A stretch of 64,000 nucleotides of DNA from assembly GCF_905147045.1 (NCBI RefSeq), contig NC_065891.1, forward strand, positions 10,921,001 to 10,985,000, written 5' to 3'. This DNA is from Nymphalis io (lineage: Eukaryota > Arthropoda > Insecta > Lepidoptera > Nymphalidae). Made by a program: the position numbers and the translations under genes. Positions 37,963-48,607 of this stretch are shown here, in pieces (the stretch's first letter is position 1; each line of letters begins with the position of its first letter). The notes under the pieces are model-generated. The model was not told the origin of the DNA, searched no databases, and saw only the letters and a program-made list of their open reading frames with translations.

Positions 37963-40900
37963 TTAATAGCATTGACATGATCCAAATTTACACATTCCTC
38001 CGATGTAATGTAAACGGTGACACATGTTGTTGCAAGCCACGATATCACAATATAGCAATAATCTTGACATTTTGTGCTCTTGAACTAAAAATAATTAAAA
38101 TAAAGTTACATTTAAGGCAGTGATTTTTTTAAAGCAGCAGCGTTATGGAATACGGCTCCAAAACCTTTTCTTCTAATCTTCTCCATTAGAAAAATAATTC
38201 TATTTTTAGAATTGTGTTTTAGTTATATGAAGTAGGTTTCAAAAACAATTTTTGTTTTACTTCTAACTATTCTTGCGGAAGGCTCGGAATGGTGTCAAGG
38301 GCCACTGATCCTGTAATTGTTTGTATGTAATCCGCGGAACAGTAAAATTGTGAGATATGAAGTGAAGGGTTATAATTATAACTTACTTATATGTGTTAGG
38401 AAAATAATACGTCTTACTTTCTATGTATTACATAATTAATGATAACTACAAGTGTGTTGATGCGTTCATAAAGTTGTGTAAATAATAACAACATACTATC
38501 TTATTTCCACGGAACACTTGATAACGAAATTATCAAGATTATGTTTTTATGTCATGAGCTTGTCTGCTCATTGTAATAAGTATAAATATAACTCTCGACT
38601 ATTGACTATTTATATCCAATCAAAACTTGTTGCAGTTAAAGAAAAATAAATAATATTAACATTCGACTGTAAGTAAAACTTCCATTGTGAAGTAAGAAAC
38701 CAAGAAGTGAAATTCCTTAATAAACAGCTGCACACAAGTGTGAATTAATATGAGTTAAAGTATCAAAGTTTCGAAATTTTCGAAGACCAAAATTCAAATT
38801 TTCTTATTCAATATAGTATCGTTAAACTTACTTGTTGATATACTATAGTAGTAAAAACTGTTAATAGTTAGAAAAAAGTGTTTTTTTTTTTATCTGGCAA
38901 ATGTGCCACCCGGTGGTAAGTGGTCACCACCGCTCATAGACATAGATGCTAAGAGATATTAAACATTTTTTACAAAACTAATGCGCTCGACCAAATCAAC
39001 TTGCAACGTTAGAAACTCAGATGTTATGTACAGTGTGTGTCTTACATTAGCTCATTTCACCTTCAACCGGAACACAACAATATAAATATATATATTGTAA
39101 TGTTGTTTGACGGTAGAATAAGTCATAACCAGTTCTGAAAAAACCAGCTAAAGAAAGGAAGGGATTTTTTTTGTTAAATTTTGTACAATTTAAAATTTTA
39201 GAAAGAAAAAGACAGAATGCATTTAACAGATGCGTTGTTTATCAAAGAACTAATTGTAGAATAACCATTTGCACAGAAGGTTTTTCTAATGTTTTTTTTT
39301 ATTCTAGCCAATAGAGGCACGTGGTCGTGCACGATACATATATTTAACGTACAATATACTGTACGTACCTTGATTATAGCATTTACATTTTCCGTTGAAG
39401 CAATTTCCTCCTGGATACCATAGGTTTCGGCAGGCAATATCACATATGGCAGTGTTGCAAATATCCACGTCTTTATTGTTGGCATAGTTATCGCTTATCT
39501 CCATCACGGCTTCGTCAACAGAAGGTATTTGATTATCTGCAACATTTTTTTAATTTATGGAAATAATTCTTATTAATAGAAATAACAAATTTCATAAGTT
39601 TATTAAGACTAGATATATAAAATAAGACTTTATTAAATTGTTTCTCGTATCCATCTGTTATTTCAATAAACTAAAAGAATGTATAGAATTTCTTTTAAAA
39701 ATCTAAAAGTACTATTTATTAGGAAATGATAAACAACATGTTGTTAATATATAAATTACACCTTTTTTTTATATAACGTTATTGGTTATATGGTTCAGAG
39801 CATTTCTTTGTAAATAAGTTTTCCCGAAAATCCCAAAAAAGCGCGTATCAGAGGATTGACCAGGTTATACTAGTTTAGGTAAAAATAATCAGTCAACCAG
39901 CTGACGTTGAGTTTTGGAACAACCTGAATATGTAGATTTAATGTCACCTTCAGCTTGTAGAAAATTGTAACATCTGCAACGGTCATCTAGGCATACACCA
40001 CCCGTGAAACCCATTCCACAGCAACGTTGGTCACAGTCCCTACTGTTACAGCCAAGTACATTTTGATGTAATTTGTCATCTAATTCTGTAAGACGAGAAT
40101 TTTCTTAAGACACATTTACGATTTATAATGTTTTCATTGATAAAGATGATTATACATAATATATATATAATGTTACCTTTAGCATGTAGGAAATTGTAAC
40201 AACTGCAACGGTCACCAACGCAGTAACCACCTCTATAACCCATTCTACGGCAGCGTTGGTAACAGGCCCTATTGTTGCAGCCAAGTAAATTTTGATGTAA
40301 TTTGTCTTCTAATTCTGTAAGATGAGAAATTGTTTCAGACACATTTACGATTTATAATTGGTAAAGATATTCATATATATTATCTACCTTATAATTATAT
40401 GGTTAGCTGAGAGAAGAAATTTACTAAATTTAAGAAATGATTCTTTTATCTTGACTCTAGGCTGCAGATCGCGAAGCTGAGGTTCAAATCTTATTTAATT
40501 AAGAGCTATATAGCTATGTATATGTTACCTTCAGCTTGTAGGAAGTTGTAACAACTGCAGCGGTTATCCACGCATGAACCACCTGTATAACCCATTCTAC
40601 GGCAGCGTTGGTCACAGGCCCTGTTGTTGCAGCCAAGTAAATTTTGATGTAACTTGTCTTCTAATTCTGTAGACAAGAATTTTCTTAAGACACATTTACG
40701 ATTTATAATTTTCTCATTGATAAAGATGATAATATATAATTATGTATATACATATATATTATCTAGCTCATATTTATATGGTTAGCAGATAAAAAATTAT
40801 TAGATTTAACAATTAATTCTTTCATTTTGATTCTAGGATGCACATCGCGAAGCTGAAATTCAAAATTCAGTCAATTAAGAGCTACTTAGTGTTGTATATA

Positions 40901-43568
40901 AAGATGGAATGTTACCTTCAGCTTGTAGGAAATTGTAACAACTGCAACGGTCGCCCTCGCATGAACCACCTGTATAACCCATTCTACGGCAATGTTGGTC
41001 ACAGGCCCTATTGTTGCAGCCAAGTACATTTTGATGTAATTTGTTTTCTAATTCTGTAAGACGAGAATTTGTTTCAGACACACTTACGATTTATAATTGA
41101 TAAAGATATTCATATATATATTATCTACCTTATAATTATATGGTTAGCTGAGAGAAATTTACTAGATTTAAGAAATGATTCTTTGGTCTTGACTCTAGGC
41201 TGCAGATCGCAAAGCTGAGGTTTATATTTAATTTAATTAGGAGCTACATTGCTATGTATATATGTTACCTTCAGCTTGTAGGAAGTTGTAACAACTGCAG
41301 CGGTTATCCACGCATGAACCACCTGTATAACCCATTCTACGGCAGCGTTGGTCACAGACCTTATTGTTGCAGCCAAGTAAATTTTGATGTAATTTGTCTT
41401 CTAATTCTGTAAGACGAGAATTTGCTTAAGACACATTTACAATTTATAATGTTCTCATTGATAAAGATGATCATATATAATGTGAGAAGAAATTTGCCAG
41501 ATATGTAGATTTAGTGTTACCTTCAACTTGAAGGAAATTGTCACAACTGCAACGGTCACCAACGCATACACCACCTGTGAAACCCAATCTACGGCAGAGT
41601 TGGTCACAGGCCCTATTGTTGCAGCCAAGTACATTTTGACGTAACTTACTTCCTTCTAATTCTGTAAGACGAGAATTTATTTTAGAATCAATTATGACTT
41701 ATGACGTTTTCATTGATAAAGATTTCACATCATCGCATATCATATTATATATGTTACCTATATTATATTATATAGACAGCAGATGAAAATTTACTAGTTT
41801 TAAAAATAGCTTACTACGCTGCTGATTCCGATGACTTGACGAAGTTCGTTAGATGTTATAAGACTGAGTTATAACTAAATAATTACAAAAATAAATATAT
41901 TTACTTATCGGGCCATTATCATAGTGCAGTGATTAAAGTACCAGTGATTACATTTGTGATAAATTGTAAAGGAAAACATAATCATACTGTAGGACTAGGT
42001 GCGTTTGATTTGCGGCGTATAATGGCATTTAAACGTTTAATCCTTAAAAAGAGTCCGTTTAACGGTAATATTTTTTTATACATGTCAGATATTAAAAAAG
42101 CTACAAATTATTTTTAACATGAGATCTTTTCTCTACCATGGACAGTTTTCCATTTGTTAATTATAATTTTTTCACGGACTTGTAAATAGCAGACACAAAA
42201 TCTAATATTTACAACTTTTACCAGTCAGATTTTTTCAATAGAAGGTCTAGAAGTTCACTTGCTGTTTATGAATATAAATCCTGCAATTTAGCATGAATGT
42301 GTTAAATTTGCCGTTATAGTGTGGTTTGTATGAGAATTATCATACTTGTTTAAACATGTAGTTTTCTCGTCATTTATTTTAGCACTTCATATTCATTAGA
42401 TAAACACAATCAATAGATTATTATACGGTATATTATATATATTATTCAAATATTTGTAAACCTAATGTTACCTTCAGCTCGGAGGAAATTATCACACCTG
42501 CAGCGGTCACCAACACACTCACCGCCCGTGAAACCCAATCTAAGACAAAGTTGATTACACGCCTGATTGTTGCAACCGTGAATATTTTGATTTACTTTGC
42601 TCTCTTCCACTTCTGTAAGACAAAAATCTATTTCTAAATGTCCGTATTATAAATTCAACAGATTGAGAAAAACTTTTATAAAAAGTCAAATTACATAATA
42701 TAACACAGCTGAAAAAAAAAACATTTTTTTTATATAATGAAAATGGATATTATATCGAGAAACAGAGAGTGTACTTTTACCAGGATCTAAAAGTGATGGA
42801 AGAAAGTTAACAGGGTAGATGTGACCGTCACATGATAGCAGATTACAGCTGGTCTTTGAAAAGATATTGAACCCAAATAAATTATAAAAGAAGAGCTAAT
42901 AAAAGCATTTTCCTGATGCTTAATATAAGTTTTATAACTTTTTCTTCTTTATCAACTAATTTGCACATTAATTTAATATGAAAACAAAAGAACTAGTAAT
43001 AATTTAAAAAATAAAGTTGATATTTAAGAATATACTTGTTACGTTTTTTAATAAAATATGAAAATTAAGATTTAAAAAAACCAGAGCCAATCTTTCGAAG
43101 TGTTTCGTTAATTGTTGGCATACTATGAATTGTTGGTACTCGAAACCACTCTTACATCAAGGGCAACAAAACCATTGTTGACCAATGTAATCAACGTAAT
43201 TATCGTGCATTGTTACTTACCGTTGTTTTGATTAATATCACACTTGCAATGATCACCGACACACACACCTCCATGGAACCCTATACGCCGACACAGCTGG
43301 TCGCAGTCGTTGACGTTACAATATTCTAATTTTTTTGCCGTCTTTGATTCCAAGTCTGGAATATATATCACGTCATAACATATGTATTGTTAAATATTTG
43401 AGAATGTAAATAATAATAAATGTAAATAAATTTCATAGGTATTTTCAATCTAAAGTAAACGCGGATTATGTAAAGAAGAAACTTACCGTCATCATAAATA
43501 TTAACAATAACCGAGGCGTTCACCGCACAGAGCACAGCCATAAACATAATCCCTTCTAAGTGAAACAT
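37963..43568 (-). CDS. x-tox: x-tox-like secreted protein with ten tandem CS-alpha-beta (defensin-like) modules, 11 exons
   Basis: Exons: 43568-43487 (signal peptide), 43355-43221, 42612-42472, 41661-41521, 41406-41269, 41053-40916, 40666-40529, 40314-40177, 40085-39948, 39536-39369, 38084-37963. All internal exons are in phase 1 at both ends, and each carries exactly one module with the scaffold C-x4-C-x3-C-x9-C-x4-C-x-C, including the GG before the fourth cysteine. Exon 1 gives a hydrophobic leader (MFMAVLCAV). Typical module words are GCNNRAC, CRRMGYTGG and DRCSCYNFLQAEG. The protein is about 475 residues. This is the plan of the lepidopteran x-tox family (Spod-11-tox of Spodoptera), immune-inducible haemolymph proteins derived from defensins, reported to lack the direct antimicrobial activity of defensins. 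A TATA box (TATATAAA at 43,640-43,633) lies 65 bp before the ATG; AATAAA follows the stop at about 37,932-37,927. Confidence 0.88.
38881..39118 (-). mobile_element. Family B short repeat in x-tox intron 10
   Basis: The leading T-run is the A-tail in reverse. TGTGCCACCCGGTGGTAAG, AATGCGCTCGACC and CAACCGGAACACAACAATAT follow in minus order. It lies between exons 11 and 10. Confidence 0.75.
39948..41661 (-). repeat. Tandem array of module-coding exons with a 740-bp two-exon unit
   Basis: Six exons (4-9) with their introns form a tandem array. Exons 8-7 (40,177-40,666) and exons 6-5 (40,916-41,406) repeat at a period of 739-740 bp with their introns; exons 5 and 7 are nearly identical. All copies share the acceptor context TCTTACAGAATTAGA except exon 7, which has lost one T. 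Confidence 0.85.
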
Positions 43569-43632
43569 TGTTAGAATTTCATACCTTCCTCGAATATTGA
43601 ATAAAAACTAAATTGAAAATATCCCGAGTCGT

Positions 43633-43640
43633 TTTATATA
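43633..43640 (-). promoter_or_regulatory. TATA box of the x-tox-like gene
   Basis: TATATAAA on the minus strand, 65 bp upstream of the signal-peptide ATG, the only good TATA motif in the short 5' leader. A sharp TATA promoter is typical of inducible immune-effector genes. Weak kappaB-like words nearby are listed under findings. Confidence 0.6.
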
Positions 43641-43668
43641 AAGACGGACACACGGTGGGACTTAACCG

Positions 43669-44352
43669 GGCGCGGTTGTGGTTATGAATCATGTATGCCT
43701 TTGTCGATTGATTTATACTATGAAGTGTATTTCTGGACTGATAAGATGGTTTTGCATACAGTGCAGCGTGTATTAAATTAATCGTATAAAACGTGATCAT
43801 TAAAATAACATCCTATTTTTTTTATTTATTTTAACTTTCAAATCTTCAATGACATGTTACGTAACTCCTGACATTGAATAGTGTAGGTAGTTATTTAATA
43901 ATTCATTATTTTTAATTGAATTATATTCATTAACTCATTGTAAAACAGATGAAAATTTTCTGTAAACTTCTGTTCTGATAATAGGAAATAATTAAAAGAG
44001 ATTCTTTACAGCCTTTGTAAAACGTAACCATTCAAGATTAAAGTTATCAATACTTATAGATAATTATTTATGATAATGATTTATTATAAAAGTAGGGGAA
44101 AAAATGTATATGTATATGAAGTGTAAGTATTAAAATATGTGAACAAAATAAAAACGTTCTTTTTATGCATACAACTTATATGAAGAGAAGATGCATAAGA
44201 AGATGCAGCGCGATTTGGAGAAGGCTTTAGTATATGATAAGCTGCGTTTCGTATATCTATATTTAAATATAGATTATTATTATGAACGTGACAAGCGTAA
44301 ATTTTATGTTGTGATTAATAATATATCAAAGTTGTCAAAATTAGATATAATT
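43669..44352. other. Upstream region of x-tox-like gene up to RTE insertion
   Basis: AT-rich; should contain the upstream control region of the x-tox-like gene. No coding frame or repeat family recognised. Confidence 0.4.
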
Positions 44353-44363
44353 ATTACAACTAC

Positions 44364-45438
44364 GAGACGATATCATCGTCATCATAGCAGAGTCGCTGGA
44401 ACAACTCACCGAAATGCTGCGTAGTCTAGGCGAGTCTTCCCGGTGTGTCGGTCTCGGTATAAACTTGGACAAGACCAATCAATCAATCAACAGCCAATCG
44501 TTGTCCACTGCTGAACATAGGCCTCTCCCAAGGTGCGCCAAAGCTCCCTGTCTTCCGCCTTCCGCGTCCAGTTGGTGCCCGCCACCTTCTTAAGGTGGAG
44601 TACCAGCTTAGAATAGTACTCCCCCAATCTCATCCCATGGGTGTCGTAAGAGGCGACTGAGGGACGGGGAAAAGGGGGGATGGGCAGCAACGTCCCCCCT
44701 CCCATAAACATCTTACCCCCCTACTGCGCTCGCCAACACGCCTGCCCAGCGCGGCGAGTATGGGCAAACCCCTCCCTTAATGGCTGCGCCCAAAAAAAAG
44801 GCCCCCAGGACAAGACCAAGGTCATGTTCAATAGGCATGTCGTGCCAGGACTGATATACGTCGAGGACCTAGGACAGATAATACAAGTCGGTAGGAACAA
44901 CTTCGAGAAGGAAGCCGATCGAAGAATTCGCTTGGGATGGGCAGCATTTGGCAACCTTCGTCAAGTCCTCAAGTCGTCTATATCGCAATGTTTGAAGACG
45001 AGAGTCTTCAACCAATGCGTCTTACCTGCCATGACATGCAGTGCCGAAACGTGGACACTAACTGCGGGACTAGTCCACAAATTCAAAGTCGCTCAGCGTG
45101 CTATGGAGCGAGCTATGCTCGGAGTATCTTTGAAGGATAAGATCAGAAATGAGGTTATCCGGAAAAAAACCGGAGTCACCGACATGGCTTGCAAAATTAG
45201 CAGGCTGGTCACGTATGACGTAGAACCGATGGCTGTTGGAGCAGACAAATCCTAGAGTGGAGACCGCGAATCGGCAAGCGCAGCGTAGGGCGCCCTCCAG
45301 CCAGGTGGACCGACGACCTTAAAAAGGTGGCGGGCACCAACTGGATGCGGAAGGCGGAGGACAGGGAGCTTTGGCGCACCTTGGGAGAGGCCTATGTTCA
45401 GCAGTGGACAACGATTGGCTGTTGATATTGATATATTG
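44364..45438 (+). mobile_element. 5'-truncated RTE-type LINE (copy a) with 11-bp target duplication and a nested insertion
   Basis: Begins at the ADD box of the reverse transcriptase (DDIIVIAESLEQL) and runs to the ORF end EAYVQQWTTIGC, with a TTGATATTGAT-type tail. It is flanked by the direct repeat ATTACAACTAC at 44,353-44,363 and 45,439-45,449. Compared with copy b (59,908-60,639) it lacks a 14-codon stretch around 44,860 and several codons around 45,210, so the frame is broken. It is interrupted at 44,478-44,807. Confidence 0.88.
44478..44807 (-). mobile_element. 330-bp internally deleted RTE derivative nested in copy a
   Basis: In minus orientation it consists of an RTE-like 5' region (with CCTCTTACGACACCCATGGG) joined directly to the last 118 bp or so of the same ORF (AAGAAGGTGGCGGGCACC onward) and a TTGATTGATTGAT tail. 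It is flanked by the direct repeat GGACAAGACCA (44,467-44,477 and 44,808-44,818), so it inserted as a unit. It has no coding capacity and behaves like a SINE made from its own LINE. Confidence 0.85.
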
Positions 45439-45449
45439 ATTACAACTAC

Positions 45450-46179
45450 AGTTCTATTCCGTTAATAAAATTTCAATTGCATTCATAAATCTTTACTGCC
45501 AGATGGCGACAGAAATTAACAATAAAACCTGTTTTAATTATGCCAAAAGAGTAGAAAGTATTATGAGCTTGATTAATTATCACACACATATTTTACCTGC
45601 AGTTTGAATTTTAATACATTTGCATGTATTTTTGTGAAAATACTTCTAAAGATTAAATGTGAATACTAGTAAATTAGAGGTGCTTGTGGTGACAGCTTAT
45701 TAATAATTGTAAGGAAAAAGAAGATAATTATTATTAAAAATAATAATATCCTCCTAACCTAACTTAAGCCAAAACGGCTAATCACAGCTCAGAAAATATT
45801 CAAGTGCTTGAGTGTGTACGCCAATACAGATGCATTCTCACAATCCAACTTGATTGGTAAGAGACAGGTGTAAGATCAATGGCTTTACGCGGCGTTCTTA
45901 CGCACGGGAGTGTAACTCCTAATTTCGACCTGCTTTTAAGAATTATTGAGACACAGCGAACAAAAATACGCACATTTGTGGCAAGTCTTCTTAATTTATA
46001 ATATATATTGTACTAAAGTAACGTTTTTATTTAACACTTTGTAGCTAATCTAAATGAGTAAAATATATGAGTCAGAATCCGACGTCTGATTAAGCTTGGA
46101 GAACTGATTAAACTAAAAAACTATGTACATTAAGAAATTTTATTAGTCTGATAAAGTAATGCGTAACAGATATCGTCTC
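45450..46179. other. Intergenic, RTE copy to defensin-like gene A
   Basis: AT-rich; contains a diverged family-C SINE body at about 45,775-45,930 (GGCTTTACGCGGCGTTC, ACGCACGGGAGTGTAAC). No gene. Confidence 0.5.
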
Positions 46180-46322
46180 GCAAAGTTTACGCATATATTT
46201 GCTTTGATAAATAAACTTATTTCATTATATTTATTTTAATGTATCTCGTATCGGTCAGTCGAGTGTCATTATTAACTAAAGGTGGTTGATATCGCTTGCT
46301 AGTCATAAAGTGCGCAAGCAAA
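46180..46322 (+). promoter_or_regulatory. Core promoter and 5' UTR of defensin-like gene A
   Basis: Shares with genes B and C the words GCAAAnTTTACGCA (46,180-46,193), TATTTATTTTAATG (from 46,228), then ATCGGTCAGTcgAGTGTCA with the arthropod initiator TCAGT at 46,255-46,259, and AACTAAAGGTGGTTGATA in the 5' UTR. The TATA-like box lies about 27 bp before the initiator and the ATG follows 68 bp after it. Confidence 0.7.
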
Positions 46323-47409
46323 ATGAATTTATACTTATTAAACGTTCTTATCGTGTTGTTAGTTTTTATGAATGTTGGATTTAAAGGTAATTTTTTTCCG
46401 GAATTTCATATAAAACTTGTTAATTGAATTTTAAAGTTGCTTTAATCATTTTCCCTTGTATGTTAATAAAAATCACTTTGAAAACAAAATGTTTGTATAT
46501 GATATAAATAGTTTTTAAAAGCCATCTAAAATAATTATTGTATTACTTAAAATTTGATTATTAAAATGTACAAATATATTTATTGTCTTTATTTTCGTGT
46601 TCAGTATGTGTATTTCAGAAATACAATTATTTATGTTGTAAATATTCTCTGAACTCAATTTTACATTCATTCAATCATTGCAAACAAAAACATTGATTTC
46701 TCTTTAGCCTAGAACACGATCAATGTCAGAGAGTAATAAACGACATTGACATTTTAGTCAATGTAAATTATAACATAGAACAAACAAGCGTCAAAATAGC
46801 ATATCAACGTATGTTGGTTTGCTAATCAGAAATGTTTAACATTTCTTGAGTGAGTTCTTATATAAAATCACTGCTGGTATAGAGACTAAGCAGAATCATC
46901 TTCATTACAAATTTCAACTTGTATTGTATTATTATATGCTATATTTTATCTTTGTGATATTTGAATCCTTTAATGTTATATAGAGGACGCTGAAATTATG
47001 TTTATATTAACGTCCATTATGTAAAGACAAGCTTCACTTCCATAATAAAATACGCTCGAATTATCTGTTAACTCGCTCATATATTCGTAAGTATTATCTA
47101 ACAAGACTCTCAGCTAACAAAATAGTGATCTTATCATCATTATGCTTACACGGTACGAACTTTTCCTAATATTTCATTTTGATGTGTTCTACAATATCCA
47201 CTTTACTTGATCCATGTTACCTATTGTTTATATCTCTATATGTAATAGCTTATGATATACTTATCTTTTCAGACGTTGATACAGCAGAAATAAAAAAGTA
47301 TCCATGCCGTTATGATTGCACGAAATATTGTCAAATCAACGGAAAAGTCACTGGTTACTGCTGGCACGGATTATGTCACTGTCGAGAAAAATATCTTCCT
47401 CGTACTTAA
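46323..47409 (+). CDS. Defensin-like secreted peptide A (two exons)
   Basis: Exon 1 (46,323-46,386) is a 21-residue hydrophobic signal peptide ending VFMNVGFK with a phase-1 donor; exon 2 (47,273-47,409) starts with Asp after CTTTTCAG and ends TAA at 47,409. The mature peptide is about 45 residues with C-x3-C-x3-C-x9-C-x4-C-x-C, the spacing of a CS-alpha-beta fold with three disulfides. The WHGLCHC end matches copy B (WPGICHC). The first loop, three residues, is shorter than in classic insect defensins. AATAAA is at 47,507-47,512. Likely an induced antimicrobial or defence peptide released into haemolymph or gut; specific activity cannot be read from sequence. All six cysteines are present, so it is probably functional. 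Confidence 0.83.
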
Positions 47410-48499
47410 TATTATATTGTTTTTTTATATTTTAAATATATAACATTTTTTTTCATTAATCATTTCTTAATATCATGTATAAATAGGTATATAAATTATA
47501 AATACAAATAAAAATTAATTATTATCATAATTTTGTTCTTTGCATACATGTGATGTTGACCGGCATTTTAAACGGACAATTTAGTATGGATTATAACTTT
47601 TGTGTTGAGGAGTAATGTTAATGCATATAAATACATGTTAAAATAATTTGGAAGATGTTATTGTATTAATATTAGTGTAATTGTTTAGGTATAATACTAA
47701 CTGTATTATTATATAACGTTAACTTTTGTATATAATTAATATTTTCATGATATATATCAATTCTATGTATATCTTCTATCTGTACTTATAATAAAAATGT
47801 AACAGGCCGATGTCTGTACTATAAATATAACATAAGTATTATAAATATTGAAAAAAACTTTTTTTGTCTGTCTGTACCCGCTGTCTGTCTGTTTATACCC
47901 GCATCACGCAAAAATAACTGCACGGAATTGAATGAAGTTTTCACCGATGTACTGCTAGAGGTCTAACTTAAAATATAGGCTGCATTTAATTCTCAACTGT
48001 CTCTGCAGAAATAAAAATATAGATACTTGATTATATATTCTTCGCGAACGATGTCACGGGCAAATCTAGTTTATAATATAATTATTTACTGTAAGATGTT
48101 ACATATATATATTTGTAGGAGTTTGGTTATATTTCTTCTTGCGTAAAGAAAATCATCATTATCAAACATAGTGCTCGACGGCAGGTATCCTACAAATATC
48201 AGAAACTATGTTTCACACACTACAACATAATCATGACAATATCGTAGTATGTGTGGCTTGGCGAGTCCTCGATATAAAAATTGGCAGCAAGACGCCGATA
48301 ACGCCATTGCCATGTTTGTATTCGTCGTCAGAATCAATTCCAGACTAAGGTCTTGTGCATATTTATTTTAATAGCGTGTCATATTACTTCTAAAACTGAA
48401 ATAATAAAGAATTGAACGAAAATGTATACGTAATATAAATAGTACGTATAAATTAACTTACTTAATGTAAGTAATAATATGATAAAATAATACAATATT
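47410..48499. other. Intergenic A-B with a repeat-like block
   Basis: About 47,800-48,070 resembles a widespread lepidopteran repeat (TTTTTGTCTGTCTGTACCCGC, GATGAAGTTT-like and CACGGGCAAATCTAGTTTATAAT end), seemingly decayed. The rest is AT-rich without genes. Confidence 0.45.
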
Positions 48500-48607
48500 G
48501 CAAATTTTACGCATATTTATTTCGGTCTATTTATTATAATGTACTCGCATCGGTCAGTCGAGTAACATTATTGAATAAAGGTAGTTGATATCGTTTAAAC
48601 AAACAAA
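48500..48607 (+). promoter_or_regulatory. Core promoter and 5' UTR of defensin-like gene B
   Basis: GCAAATTTTACGCA at 48,500-48,513, TATTTATTATAATG from 48,529, CATCGGTCAGTCGAGTAACA with initiator TCAGT at 48,554-48,558; ATG 54 bp downstream. Aligned block with genes A and C. Confidence 0.7.

Noticed and set aside
43130..43204. Possible decayed CS-alpha-beta module (DYIG..FCC) in x-tox intron 2
   Set aside because: Only a few residues fit and the spacing of the cysteines does not.
37074..43568. CRISPR-like or satellite array suggested by regularly spaced near-identical blocks
   Set aside because: The blocks are exons with GT/AG borders and a fixed cysteine pattern; the genome is eukaryotic.
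44680..45255. 191-codon frame taken as one protein
   Set aside because: A chimera of the nested, inverted RTE derivative and the host RTE copy, with deletions at about 44,860 and 45,210.
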